In this document: piece by piece, positions 16,533 to 25,180 of the stretch
How positions within the stretch are numbered: the first letter of the stretch is position 1
Layout: each line of letters opens with the position of its first letter
Assembly: GCA_035798135.1 (NCBI GenBank)
Contig: JAPFBR010000001.1
Span: 930,001-994,000 of the forward strand
Direction of reading: 5' to 3'
DNA from: Sediminicola sp035798135
Lineage (GTDB): Bacteria > Bacteroidota > Bacteroidia > Flavobacteriales > Flavobacteriaceae
DNA length: 64,000 nt
Notes under the pieces: generated by a model
Told to the model about the DNA's origin: nothing
The model's database searches: none
What the model saw: only the letters and a program-made list of their open reading frames with translations
Made by a program: the position numbers and the translations under genes

Positions 16533-17861
16533 TTGGATCCAGACCCCTTTAGTTTACTACTAAATTTTATTGTTTTATACAGTGCTCTTGCACTTCAGGT
16601 CGTAGTTCTCATAGTACTGCTCGTATGCTCTGCTATGATTTCAGGAGCGGAGGTTGCATTATTTGGACTTTCACCTACGGACATCAACGAATTAATGGAA
16701 CAAAAGACCACAAAAGGGAATATTGTGGTCAAATTATTGGCGCGCCCCAAAAAATTATTGGCCACCATACTCATTGCCAACAATACCATAAATATTGGGA
16801 TTGTTTTGTTGTTCAGTAATATGGGAGATGTGCTTTTTTCGAATATCACCTATATGTGGCTGGGCATAATTTCTGTTCGCTTCTTGTTGGAAGTAGTCGT
16901 GGTCACCTTCCTTATTTTAATGTTCGGGGAAATTTTGCCAAAAATTTATGCCAACAGAAACAAGCAAAGTTTTTCGAATAGCATGGCCTACCCTTTAAAG
17001 GTGTTGGACGTAATGTTGACCCCTTTGAGCATGCCCATGAGATCGGCAACCATTTTCCTGCACAATAGATTGGGAAAACAGAAATCCAATCTCAGTGTAG
17101 ACCATTTATCACAGGCCTTGGAGCTTACCTCGGAAGGGGATACCACCAAAGAAGAGCATAAGATCCTACAGGGCATAGTCTCCTTTGGAAATACAGATAC
17201 CAAACAGGTAATGTTGCCAAGGATAGATATTTTTGCCCTTAATGTGGACATGAAGTTTTTGGAAGTATTGGAAGAAATTAAAAAGAATGGATATTCCAGG
17301 GTTCCTGTTTATGAGGAGAATATAGACAAGGTAAAGGGGGTACTCTATGTAAAGGATCTTCTGCCTTATATAGATCGTAAAATTTTCAATTGGTCTACCT
17401 TGCTCAGAGAACCTTATTTTGTTCCAGAAAACAAGAAACTGGATGACCTCTTGCTGGAATTCCAAGAAAAGAAAAACCATTTGGCCATTGTGGTTGACGA
17501 ATATGGCGGTACTTCGGGAATTGTGACCCTTGAGGATATCATTGAGGAAATTGTTGGGGATATTATAGATGAATTTGATGATGAGGACTTGGTTTATTCC
17601 AAACTGGACGATTTTAACTATGTGTTTGATGGTAAAACGGCCTTAAAGGATTTCTACCGGGTTGCCAAGATCGAAGACGAAATGGATTTTGAGGTACGCA
17701 AAGGGGAATCCGAAACCATAGCCGGTTTTGTATTGGAAATTGCGGGAAGTTTCCCGAAAAGAGGAGAAAAGATTCTTTTTAAAGGGTATACCTTTATTGT
17801 TGAAAGCCTGGATAAAAAGAGATTAAGACAAATAAAAATATCGTTACCACATGATTTTTAA
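16533..17861 (+). CDS. gldE: Gliding motility-associated protein GldE (CNNM/CorC-type membrane protein)
   Basis: A 442-residue inner-membrane protein. It starts with a TTG codon (MDPDPFSLLLNFIVLY); no ATG fits better. Domains: a DUF21/CNNM transmembrane region over about residues 1-185 with AMISGAEVALFGLSPTDINE and MFGEILPKIYANRNKQ, a pair of CBS domains (LPRIDIFALNVDMKFLEVLE and KNHLAIVVDEYGGTSGIVTL), and a C-terminal CorC/HlyC domain. GldE is related to magnesium/cobalt efflux proteins and supports GldD in flavobacterial gliding. Its last 11 bases overlap gldD, so the two are translated together. Confidence 0.93.
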   Translation: MDPDPFSLLLNFIVLYSALALQVVVLIVLLVCSAMISGAEVALFGLSPTDINELMEQKTTKGNIVVKLLARPKKLLATILIANNTINIGIVLLFSNMGDVLFSNITYMWLGIISVRFLLEVVVVTFLILMFGEILPKIYANRNKQSFSNSMAYPLKVLDVMLTPLSMPMRSATIFLHNRLGKQKSNLSVDHLSQALELTSEGDTTKEEHKILQGIVSFGNTDTKQVMLPRIDIFALNVDMKFLEVLEEIKKNGYSRVPVYEENIDKVKGVLYVKDLLPYIDRKIFNWSTLLREPYFVPENKKLDDLLLEFQEKKNHLAIVVDEYGGTSGIVTLEDIIEEIVGDIIDEFDDEDLVYSKLDDFNYVFDGKTALKDFYRVAKIEDEMDFEVRKGESETIAGFVLEIAGSFPKRGEKILFKGYTFIVESLDKKRLRQIKISLPHDF

Positions 17862-18408
17862 AGCTATTTTCTCGGTCATATTTCTAATCTCTCTTATGGG
17901 GTGCAAGGAAGAGGTGCTTCCCAAGCCCAAGGCAATGTTGCGGTTGGAATATCCTGAAATGGCTTCAAAGAAATTAGATGTAGACTGTGCCTATGAATTT
18001 GAATATAGCGAACAGGCAAGATTGGAATTGAAAAAGGATTGTGCCCTGACCCTAGACTATCCTGACATGAAGGGTTCCTTTTTTATCAGTTACAAAAATG
18101 TAGAGGGAAATTTACCCAGGTTACTCTCAGATGCCCAAAAGTTCTCTTATGAACATGTGGCCAAAGCAGATAACATAGTGGAACAGCCCTTTGTGAACGA
18201 GAAAGACAAGGTATATGGAATGTATTATGAGATTAAGGGCAATGCCGCCTCACAAGCACAATTTTATTTAACGGATAGCATATCCCACTTCGTAACAGGA
18301 TCATTATATTTTTATATCAAACCCAATTACGATTCCATTCTACCGGCAGCGGTGTATTTACAAAAAGATGTTCGCAAGATTATGGAAACAATGAGGTGGA
18401 AAGATTAA
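17851..18408 (+). CDS. gldD: Gliding motility lipoprotein GldD
   Basis: A 185-residue lipoprotein with signal peptide and lipobox (ISLMGC). The body has the GldD features PKPKAMLRLEYPEM, the two-cysteine segment DVDCAYEFEYSEQARLELKK then DCALTLDYPDMKGSFFISY, and YGMYYEIKGNAASQAQFYLT. GldD is needed for gliding and is linked with type IX secretion in Flavobacterium johnsoniae. The start codon lies inside gldE (11-base overlap). A strong terminator follows immediately. Confidence 0.93.
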   Translation: MIFKAIFSVIFLISLMGCKEEVLPKPKAMLRLEYPEMASKKLDVDCAYEFEYSEQARLELKKDCALTLDYPDMKGSFFISYKNVEGNLPRLLSDAQKFSYEHVAKADNIVEQPFVNEKDKVYGMYYEIKGNAASQAQFYLTDSISHFVTGSLYFYIKPNYDSILPAAVYLQKDVRKIMETMRWKD

Positions 18409-18413
18409 AAAGA

Positions 18414-18443
18414 AAAAGGAGGCACATCGCCCTCCTTTTTTTT
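18414..18443 (+). terminator. Bidirectional terminator between gldD and the convergent lipoprotein gene
   Basis: AAAAGGAGG and CCCTCCTTTTTTTT form a stem around a 7-base loop. T-runs on both strands suit termination of gldD and of the convergent gene at 18455. Confidence 0.8.
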
Positions 18444-18454
18444 GCCAATCTATT

Positions 18455-18883
18455 TTACTGTCCTTTTTCCAACAATTTCTCTGCCCTTTCTATACTGCCG
18501 TTTATTTTTTCTTTGAGCACTTTCACTTTTTCCTCTTCTTCATTGAGCCATTCTTGTTTTTGTTCAGTAAGCTCTTTGCCTTTCAAGATCTCCTCATAGT
18601 CAAAGCGGTCGCCCAACTCTTTCATCCAATCCATCATAGCCTTGTTGGCTTCCTGTAGGTCAATTTTTGCTTCTTTATACACCAGCCCTGCCTCTGTGGA
18701 ATCTTCCAGCTTGTTCAATTCCCCAACTAAACGTCCAATTTTACCCATTTTAGGCATCAGCTCATCATGTACGGCCATGACCTCTTTCATCTGGGTGTTT
18801 TTATTGGGTACTTTTTTTTCTTCTTTACAGGAGATGAACACTATACTAAAGATAAAAGCCAAAATAATTGCGGATACTCTCAT
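18455..18883 (-). CDS. Helical lipoprotein, unknown function
   Basis: From the ATG at 18883 the product is 142 residues: a signal peptide with lipobox (FIFSIVFISC), then an almost wholly helical, charged body (MKEVMAVHDELMPKMGKIGR, later W-L-N-E-E-E-E-K-V-K-V-L-K-E). Heptad spacing of Leu, Met and Ile suggests coiled coils. A viral-A-type-inclusion-like annotation is common for such Bacteroidota lipoproteins, but no function is known. An earlier ATG at 18907 would place extra residues before the signal peptide and is less likely. It converges on gldD. Confidence 0.75.
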   Translation of the reverse strand: MRVSAIILAFIFSIVFISCKEEKKVPNKNTQMKEVMAVHDELMPKMGKIGRLVGELNKLEDSTEAGLVYKEAKIDLQEANKAMMDWMKELGDRFDYEEILKGKELTEQKQEWLNEEEEKVKVLKEKINGSIERAEKLLEKGQ

Positions 18884-19054
18884 TGGTGATGTTTTTAGAT
18901 ATAGCAAAATTAGTATTTCACACTCGAATCCCTACTCAAAAGGCATCATTTTTTAATTTGTAATGTTACTATGGGGACGACTAAAAATAAAATGTAGTTG
19001 TAATGAATCATTATGAGGTATAAAAGCCCAATTTTGCAATCAAAATTTTAGTGC

Positions 19055-19945
19055 ATGAGTGAACAGACCAGGAAATGGTTTTATTTAATACTCTTATCCC
19101 TCATCTGGGGATCCTCTTTTATTCTTATAAAAAAGGCCTTGGTAGGGTTGAGTCCTGTTCAGGTGGGAGGGTTGCGAATTGTTTTTGCCGGAAGTTTTTT
19201 AATGCTCATCGGTTTTAAAAGTTTAAAGGTGATTACGGCATCCGAATGGAAATGGATCGCTGCTGCGGGATTTTTGAGCTCCTTTTTTCCTCCATTTTTA
19301 TTTGCCTTTGCACAGACGGAGATTGATAGTGGGGTAACGGCTATTTTTAATTCGTTGGTGCCCCTCAACACGGCTTTGATTGGGACTCTTTTGTTTGGTG
19401 CCATTATTACCAAAAGACAGGTGTTGGGAATATTTGTTGGGTTGTTGGGAACTGTTGCCCTAATTGCAGCCGGGATGGAATTTAGTCCTAATCAGAATTA
19501 CTGGTATGCCATTTTAATTTTGTTTTCTGCCATGGGGTATGCCTTCAATATCAATATTATAAAAAAGCATCTCTCGCATCTAAGTCCCTTGGCGGTAACC
19601 ACCGGGAGTTTTGCCATGGTTTTTGTGCCGGCATTAATAATATTGATCTACTCCGGATTTTTTAGCGAAGTATGGTCCAATGAGGCGATGCATTTGCCTA
19701 TGGCCTATATCTTTATTTTGGGTGTTGTGGGAACGGCAATAGCAAATTTGTACTTTAACAAGTTAATACGTATTGCCAGTCCGGTTTTTGCCGCATCTGT
19801 GACCTATGTGCTTCCTTTAGTGGCAGTAATATGGGGCGTGTGGGATGGTGAACAATTAAACGCCTACCAATTGATTGGAGCCCTGATCATCTTATTGGGG
19901 GTCTGGATGGTGAACAAAAAAAGAAAAGCACCCAAAACTGTTTAA
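19055..19945 (+). CDS. EamA/DMT family transporter
   Basis: A 296-residue inner-membrane protein with ten hydrophobic segments in two EamA repeats. The first repeat begins FYLILLSLIWGSSFILIKKA, the classical EamA opening with 'WGssF', and the second repeat begins about residue 150 (YWYAILILFSAMGYAFNINI). The end of repeat two, TYVLPLVAVIWGVWDGEQLN and the following helix, is also typical. Substrates of the family are metabolites, often amino acids; none can be predicted here. The gene tail overlaps a terminator belonging to the convergent M16 operon. Confidence 0.9.
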   Translation: MSEQTRKWFYLILLSLIWGSSFILIKKALVGLSPVQVGGLRIVFAGSFLMLIGFKSLKVITASEWKWIAAAGFLSSFFPPFLFAFAQTEIDSGVTAIFNSLVPLNTALIGTLLFGAIITKRQVLGIFVGLLGTVALIAAGMEFSPNQNYWYAILILFSAMGYAFNINIIKKHLSHLSPLAVTTGSFAMVFVPALIILIYSGFFSEVWSNEAMHLPMAYIFILGVVGTAIANLYFNKLIRIASPVFAASVTYVLPLVAVIWGVWDGEQLNAYQLIGALIILLGVWMVNKKRKAPKTV

Positions 19946-19965
19946 ACCAGTCTTGGATGCTTTCC
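19920..19965 (-). terminator. Terminator of the M16 operon, embedded in the DMT gene tail
   Basis: On the minus strand AAAGCATCCAAGACTGG pairs with a partner ending TTTTGGGTGCTTT across TTTAAA and is followed by TCTTTTTTT. One arm lies within the last codons of the convergent DMT transporter gene. Confidence 0.65.
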
Positions 19966-19982
19966 AAAAAATTAATTACCAT

Positions 19983-22052
19983 TTATTGAAAATCGGCAGG
20001 TGTTACCCCTTCGTTAATCTTAATTTCTTTGACGATAAAATCAATTTTTTGAGGGCCCATACTTTGGATCAAAGAGAATGGGAACAAAATTCCCGATACT
20101 TCTTTGTAGTCTCCATATCCAAATGTAGTGCTCATTGTTTGTCCTTGTGCCTCCACAGTTATCGCGTCCTGTATCTTAAGTCCGGTCTCCATGCTGTAGA
20201 AGGATGTTTTCTCTTCGGATACTTTAACTTTGTACGCTTTTTGCCCCTCTACCATTTCAATGCCTTCCAAAGCGGCATTTCCGTTCAGGTAGTCCATTTC
20301 CGGGAAAGGGGAAGATTCCGCTTTTAATTTTTGTAGTTCTTCTTCGCCCAAATCCTTGCGTTGTCCTTGCATTACCATATAGCCTTTGTCGCCATCAACA
20401 ACTTGCTTACTCATGGAATTGCCCATGACCTTTACGTCTTGCATAAATTGATTTTTAGATGTTTTTTTCATCTCGAGGTCCAATTTCATGCCCTGCATTT
20501 CGGCCTCTGCAACCATGGCAAAGGAATTTACAGTCTCTAATTTGGACTTGCCGCCGATGGCCACAATATAGGATTCAAGGACGGTTTTTACCGTGGTCCC
20601 TTCTGGGATGGCTACCTCGTATTTGGGCTTTTCAACCTTATTGATATTTTTGTCGAAATAATGTACAGGAATTTTTTTACCGTTAAAAGTAACCTGTTCC
20701 AAATTATCCAAGACCTCACTTCCTTTCCCGGCAACAACGACTCTTGCGTTTTCGGTACTGAAGTATTTTTTGGCAGCTGCTTGCACCTCTTCTATGGTAA
20801 TGGCATTGATACGCTCCAAATACGTTTTATAAAAGTCTTTGGGGAGTCCCTCTGTTTCAATGTTTAAAGCATAACCTGCGATGGTCTCCGGTTTTTCCAG
20901 AGCCATAATGAAATTACCTATATATTTTTCCTTGGTGTTGGACAATTCCTCGGCAGTTACTGGCTCTTTTATGATTCTATCAATCTCTTTTAGAAGCTCC
21001 ACTACTGAGCTGTCTGTAACCGCATTTCGAACACTTGCCGTAGCCATAAATCTGGATGGGGCATATTTGTCATTGCCCAGCCTGGAATAGGATCCATAGG
21101 TATAGCCTTTATCTTCCCTAAGATTAAGAAACAAACGGGCTTCCCCGCCCCCGCCTAAAATCTGGTTGGTCACCAAAGCGGCCAAATAATCAGGACTGCT
21201 CATTTTTAGATCTACTAAACTCTCTACTGCAATTTCCGATTGGACTGCATTGGGGACATCCACAAAATTTATCTGTGTATACAATGCGTTCTGTGGTTTT
21301 GTGTATACAAAAGAAGGTGGGGTAGCCTTGGTCCAGGGCGTAAAGTTTTTTCTCACCAATTTCTCAACTTCCTTAGGATTTACATCACCAATAACGATCA
21401 GGTAGGCATTTGCAGGCACAAAGTAACTACTGTAAAACTGCTTCGCATCTGCCAAGGTTACATTATTCACGGTTTCCTCTGTGATGAATTCTCCATAAGG
21501 GTGTTCCTTGCTATAAGCAAGTGCTGCCTGTGCCCTGCTCGCGATGGCGGCCACGTTTTTTTCTTGGCTTTTTAAGCCTGTAATCAGTTTGTCCTTTTCC
21601 TTATCAAATTCTTCTTGTGTAAAATTTGGATGTATCGCTGCATCCGCCAATAATTCCAATATTCTTGGAAAATACTTGGATAATGAACTCGCATAGGCAC
21701 TTTGGGATCCAAAATTGATACGTGCTCCTAAAAAGTCGACCTCTTCAATAAAGGCATCCTTTGGAATACTTGTAGAACCATTGCCCAAGAGGCTAGAAAC
21801 AAAAGAGCGCACTCCGGCTTTATTTCCTTCCGCAATTGGTGGGTTGTCTATTTGCAATTGAATGGTTACCCGAGGGAGTTTGTGGTTTTCCACAACCAAA
21901 ACTTTTAAACCATTTTTAAGCTCAAAACGCTGGGGTTCCAATAAATTTATTTCAGGTGATGGTCCCGGTTCGGGCATTTTTGTTCTATCGACTTGTGCAT
22001 ATGTGGTTAGGGCCATGAATGCCAAAACCAGGGTTGTAACTATTTTTTTCAT
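19983..22052 (-). CDS. M16 family peptidase-like protein, non-catalytic subunit with C-terminal extension
   Basis: A 689-residue exported protein (signal MKKIVTTLVLAFMALTTYAQ). Two M16 half-domains are visible over residues 30-450: RFELKNGLKVLVVENHKLPR, then AGVRSFVSSLLGNG in the place where an active subunit would have HxxEH, and later GGGGEARLFLNLREDKGYTY, the conserved R/Y region. The zinc motif is missing, so this is the partner type. The last 200 residues (KTVLESYIVAIGGKSKLETV onward) resemble the outer-membrane lipoprotein-sorting (LolA-like) repeats found after many Bacteroidota M16 proteins. It follows the catalytic subunit by 8 bases. Confidence 0.88.
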   Translation of the reverse strand: MKKIVTTLVLAFMALTTYAQVDRTKMPEPGPSPEINLLEPQRFELKNGLKVLVVENHKLPRVTIQLQIDNPPIAEGNKAGVRSFVSSLLGNGSTSIPKDAFIEEVDFLGARINFGSQSAYASSLSKYFPRILELLADAAIHPNFTQEEFDKEKDKLITGLKSQEKNVAAIASRAQAALAYSKEHPYGEFITEETVNNVTLADAKQFYSSYFVPANAYLIVIGDVNPKEVEKLVRKNFTPWTKATPPSFVYTKPQNALYTQINFVDVPNAVQSEIAVESLVDLKMSSPDYLAALVTNQILGGGGEARLFLNLREDKGYTYGSYSRLGNDKYAPSRFMATASVRNAVTDSSVVELLKEIDRIIKEPVTAEELSNTKEKYIGNFIMALEKPETIAGYALNIETEGLPKDFYKTYLERINAITIEEVQAAAKKYFSTENARVVVAGKGSEVLDNLEQVTFNGKKIPVHYFDKNINKVEKPKYEVAIPEGTTVKTVLESYIVAIGGKSKLETVNSFAMVAEAEMQGMKLDLEMKKTSKNQFMQDVKVMGNSMSKQVVDGDKGYMVMQGQRKDLGEEELQKLKAESSPFPEMDYLNGNAALEGIEMVEGQKAYKVKVSEEKTSFYSMETGLKIQDAITVEAQGQTMSTTFGYGDYKEVSGILFPFSLIQSMGPQKIDFIVKEIKINEGVTPADFQ

Positions 22053-22060
22053 CTTTCTAA

Positions 22061-23383
22061 TTAATTTGCTGGTTTTTCTTCAGGTAAATAATCTATTACC
22101 ACACGTTGATTGGGATTTAAATAGGAATTGGCCACGGCCTTCATTTCTTCCCTTGTGATTGACCTGTAAATTTCTATTTCCTTGTTGATCAAGGAGGTAT
22201 CTCCATAAAGAAGGTAATTTGTTGCCAATGATCCGGCTATTCCTTCTACGCTGGAGTTGGAATTCACATAATTGTTTTCAAATTTATTTTGTAGTTTTTG
22301 ATAGTCTTTTTCAGAAATCAAATTGGTTCTCACCTTGGCAATTTCCTCTTCTGCTTCAGAGACCAAGACATCCAAACTAGTATCTCCCACGGGAAGCCCA
22401 AAAATAAGGTACATGCCATAATCCTCTTGTGCAATGTTGAATGCTCCAATCTGAAGGGCCTGTTTTTGCTCGTCCACCATCTTTTTATAGAGTTTGGAAC
22501 TCTTACCATCGCTTAGATAGGATGATATCATGTCCAACACATAGGCATCACGTTCCTTGAATCCTGGTGTTCTATAGGCAACAATGGTAGCTGGGATTTG
22601 AATATTTGCATCGTAGGCTACAGTTTTAACCTCGGTTGTAATCGGATCTTCCAATGGGTAGTTTCTAGTAATGGAAGCTCCTTTAGGAATGGGCGCAAAA
22701 TAATCCTGGATCATTTTTTTGGTTTCTCCAATATTGATGTCACCTGCAACGACCAAAACGGCATTGTTGGGAACATAATATTTTTTGTTATAGGCCACTA
22801 CGTCTTCCAAGGTGGCAGCATCAAGATCTTCCATATAACCTATGTTGGGATCTTTATATGGGTGATTCTTAAAAAGACTCTTGCCCACTACGGGAAGGAT
22901 CTGTCCATAGGGTGCATTGTCCTGTCGTAATCTTTTTTCTTCCTTGACCACCTCATTTTGGGTGTCTATCCCTTTTTGGTCTATAACCGGGTGAAGCATA
23001 CGCTCAGATTCCAACCAAAGCCCCAATTTTAGATTATTGGAGGGAAAAACCTCATAATAGTAGGTTCTGTCTTGAGTGGTATTGGCATTGTTCCTGCCGC
23101 CATTGGAAGAAACTATTTCAAACCACTTGCCCCTTTCAATATTTTTCGTTCCTTCAAACAATAGGTGTTCAAAGAAATGCGCAAATCCTGTCCGTCCTTC
23201 TGTTCTGTCCTTACCTCCTACATGGTACATCACGGAAGTGGTCACCAAGGGCGCCGTATTGTCCTGGTGCAAAATAACATGGAGGCCATTGTCCAGGTCA
23301 TATTCTTCATAAGCCACTTCTTGGGCCCCTATTTGTGTTGCAGTGAGCAACAGACAAATAGTTAATAATAACTTTCCTTTCAT
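22061..23383 (-). CDS. M16 family zinc metallopeptidase, catalytic subunit
   Basis: A 440-residue exported peptidase of the pitrilysin/insulinase type. After a signal peptide (MKGKLLLTICLLLTATQIGA) comes YDLDNGLHVILHQDNTAPLV, then the inverted zinc motif HFFEH at residues 69-73 with the third ligand at Glu149 in NEVVKEEKR, exactly the 76-residue spacing of the family. The rest is the M16 C-terminal half-domain. It probably works as a heterodimer with the HxxEH-less protein encoded 8 bases downstream, cutting peptides in the periplasm. Substrate unknown. Confidence 0.92.
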   Translation of the reverse strand: MKGKLLLTICLLLTATQIGAQEVAYEEYDLDNGLHVILHQDNTAPLVTTSVMYHVGGKDRTEGRTGFAHFFEHLLFEGTKNIERGKWFEIVSSNGGRNNANTTQDRTYYYEVFPSNNLKLGLWLESERMLHPVIDQKGIDTQNEVVKEEKRLRQDNAPYGQILPVVGKSLFKNHPYKDPNIGYMEDLDAATLEDVVAYNKKYYVPNNAVLVVAGDINIGETKKMIQDYFAPIPKGASITRNYPLEDPITTEVKTVAYDANIQIPATIVAYRTPGFKERDAYVLDMISSYLSDGKSSKLYKKMVDEQKQALQIGAFNIAQEDYGMYLIFGLPVGDTSLDVLVSEAEEEIAKVRTNLISEKDYQKLQNKFENNYVNSNSSVEGIAGSLATNYLLYGDTSLINKEIEIYRSITREEMKAVANSYLNPNQRVVIDYLPEEKPAN

Positions 23384-23564
23384 TGTAAATAGTGTTTAAA
23401 TTCTCAATTTTATATAGTTAGTAGCAAATTAAAGAAATTGTTACAAAAACGAAGAGTATTTTCTGCACATGTTTTCAATAAGAGTGATAATTCTTTATTC
23501 AGTTTTATTGGAAGTAATCATGAATATTCTGTAACTTGATACTCTAAACCAAAATTATTAACAC

Positions 23565-24005
23565 ATGATGAGATTTGCTCTTCCTATAAGATTTGGAATT
23601 GCCACCAGTGGTTCCCTAATAGCGTACTTTCTAATTTTGTCGCTTTTTGGTCTGCATACCAACGTTTTTTATAGTCTATTTAATGGGATAATTACCGGCT
23701 TTGGTATTTATGAAGCCATTAAGTACCTTCGGTTGCAGGACGGGAATACCTTTAACTACACCAAAGGGTTTAGTGCGGGGATTGTTACCGGATTTATGGC
23801 CACCATTATTTTTACTGTCTTTTTTGCATTCTATACTACGGAAATAGATACAGGATTCTTGCAAGAACTCTCCAAGGTTTGGTTTAAGGATTATAAGACT
23901 GAGGGAGGCATTGTTTTCTTTACGGTAGCCATCATGGGGTTCTCTTCTTCTTTGGTTTTGACCTTGGCATTTATGCAATTGTTCAAAACGAGGAGAAAAA
24001 ATTAA
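23565..24005 (+). CDS. DUF4199 domain-containing membrane protein
   Basis: A 146-residue inner-membrane protein with four hydrophobic helices. The family's hallmark is visible after helix two: Y-E-A-I-K-Y-L-R, then GNTFNYTKGFSAGIVTGFMA, a short cytoplasmic loop leading into helix three with a conserved 'f.y..gf..G....' run. DUF4199 is Bacteroidota-specific with unknown function. Two adjacent ATGs (23565 and 23568) could start it. It appears to be transcribed alone, between the divergent M16 operon and the ribosomal protein operon. Confidence 0.85.
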   Translation: MMRFALPIRFGIATSGSLIAYFLILSLFGLHTNVFYSLFNGIITGFGIYEAIKYLRLQDGNTFNYTKGFSAGIVTGFMATIIFTVFFAFYTTEIDTGFLQELSKVWFKDYKTEGGIVFFTVAIMGFSSSLVLTLAFMQLFKTRRKN

Positions 24006-24035
24006 ATGTCCACCTTATTAATTTCAAAAAAACAC

Positions 24036-24065
24036 TTGTGAGTTAGCAATTTAGCAGTATATTTG
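24036..24065 (+). promoter_or_regulatory. Promoter of rplU-rpmA
   Basis: TTG at 24036-24038, a 19-base spacer and TATATTTG at 24058-24065 match the Bacteroidota -33/-7 promoter. The leader that follows starts with a small hairpin (GCCTAT-loop-ATAGGC, 24071-24087), a possible feedback site. Confidence 0.7.
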
Positions 24066-24117
24066 CACCCGCCTATATAAAATAGGCAGTGTTTAATTAA
24101 TAAATAATATACACGCT

Positions 24118-24675
24118 ATGTACGCAATTGTAGAGATAGCAGGGCAGCAATTTAAAGTTGCAAAAGACCAAAAAGTGTATGTTCACCGCTTGCAAGACGA
24201 GGAAGGTAGCAAAGTTACCTTTGATAACGTACTTTTGTTGGAAGATGGTAAGGACATCACAATTGGCGCCCCAGCTATAGACGGAGCCGCTGTTGAGGCG
24301 AAAGTCGTTAAGCACCTAAAAGGTGACAAAGTAATCGTCTTCAAAAAGAAAAGACGTAAGGGTTACAAAAAGAAAAACGGTCACCGTCAGTATTTGACAG
24401 AGATTAGAATTGAGGGCATTGTTGCTTCAGGCGCTACAAAAGCGACTAAGAAGGAAGCTCCAAAGAAAGAAGCTCCGAAGAAGGAAGCTCCAAAGAAAGA
24501 AGCTCCAAAGAAAGAAGCGAAACCAGCTGCTGAAGCTCCAAAAAAAGGAGCAGCTACTTCTGAAGACCTAAGCAAAAATACAGTTGCTGAGTTGAAAGAA
24601 ATGGCAAAAGCAAAAGGTATCGAAGGGATTTCTTCAATGAAAAAATCCGATTTGATTGACGCTTTAAGTAAATAG
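24118..24675 (+). CDS. rplU: 50S ribosomal protein L21 with a C-terminal repeat linker and SAP/HeH-like domain
   Basis: Residues 1-103 are ordinary L21, a 23S rRNA-binding protein (MYAIVEIAGQQFKVAKDQKV at the start; KVIVFKKKRRKGYKKKNGHR is the rRNA-binding loop). The gene then continues for about 80 residues: five KKEAP-type repeats, an Ala/Lys linker, and a final 38-residue helical unit, SEDLSKNTVAELKEMAKAKG followed by IEGISSMKKSDLIDALSK. This last part has the helix-extended-loop-helix pattern of Rho N-terminal/SAP-like nucleic-acid binding domains. Typical L21 is about 103 residues, so this is an extended form. rpmA follows 22 bases later. Confidence 0.93.
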   Translation: MYAIVEIAGQQFKVAKDQKVYVHRLQDEEGSKVTFDNVLLLEDGKDITIGAPAIDGAAVEAKVVKHLKGDKVIVFKKKRRKGYKKKNGHRQYLTEIRIEGIVASGATKATKKEAPKKEAPKKEAPKKEAPKKEAKPAAEAPKKGAATSEDLSKNTVAELKEMAKAKGIEGISSMKKSDLIDALSK

Positions 24676-24697
24676 TTAAGAATTAAAACAAAATATC

Positions 24698-24958
24698 ATG
24701 GCACATAAGAAAGGTGTTGGTAGTTCCAAAAACGGTAGGGAATCAGAATCAAAACGTTTAGGCGTAAAGATTTTTGGTGGTCAAGCTGCTATTGCTGGAA
24801 ATATCATCGTAAGACAACGTGGTACTAAACATAATCCAGGTGATAATGTTTATGCTGGAAAAGATCACACCCTACACGCTAGAGTAGATGGTCTTGTAAA
24901 ATTCGCAAAGAAAGCGGGAGGCAAATCTTTTGTTTCTATCGAACCTTTCGAGGCATAA
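24698..24958 (+). CDS. rpmA: 50S ribosomal protein L27
   Basis: An 86-residue ribosomal protein whose N-terminal tail reaches the peptidyl-transferase centre. The start MAHKKGVGSSKNGRESESKR and the following L-G-V-K-I-F-G-G-Q are diagnostic, as is GTKHNPGDNVYAGKDHTLHA. There is no N-terminal cleavable extension of the Firmicutes type. It is co-transcribed with rplU, the near-universal bacterial arrangement, and is closed by a terminator. Confidence 0.96.
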   Translation: MAHKKGVGSSKNGRESESKRLGVKIFGGQAAIAGNIIVRQRGTKHNPGDNVYAGKDHTLHARVDGLVKFAKKAGGKSFVSIEPFEA

Positions 24959-24980
24959 GGTACATCGCTTTTAAAATTTT

Positions 24981-25013
24981 AAACCCTCTTTGGAAACAAG
25001 GAGGGTTTTTTTT
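24981..25013 (+). terminator. Terminator of rplU-rpmA
   Basis: AAACCCTC (24981-24988) pairs with GAGGGTTT (25001-25008), followed by a run of T. Confidence 0.85.
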
Positions 25014-25155
25014 GTACTTATTAGTTTGAAACCTATTATTTAAAAATTCTGTTCTGTAAGTAAATACGCATGCATAACAAGGGTATTTATGACAATTGGC
25101 AACATTGATTTTACATTCGAGGCTGAAAATAATCTATTTATCAAAATAAATTCGA

Positions 25156-25163
25156 TAGTTTTG
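25156..25163 (+). promoter_or_regulatory. -7 promoter element of the type IX cargo operon
   Basis: TAGTTTTG matches TAnnTTTG and lies 18 bases before the TTG start at 25181, which supports that start codon. Confidence 0.45.
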
Positions 25164-25180
25164 ATATTAAACCAACCAAA

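Noticed and set aside
24440..24530. Tandem AAGGAAGCTCC-type DNA repeats.
   Set aside because: They encode the KKEAP linker of the extended L21 and need no separate explanation as a repeat element.
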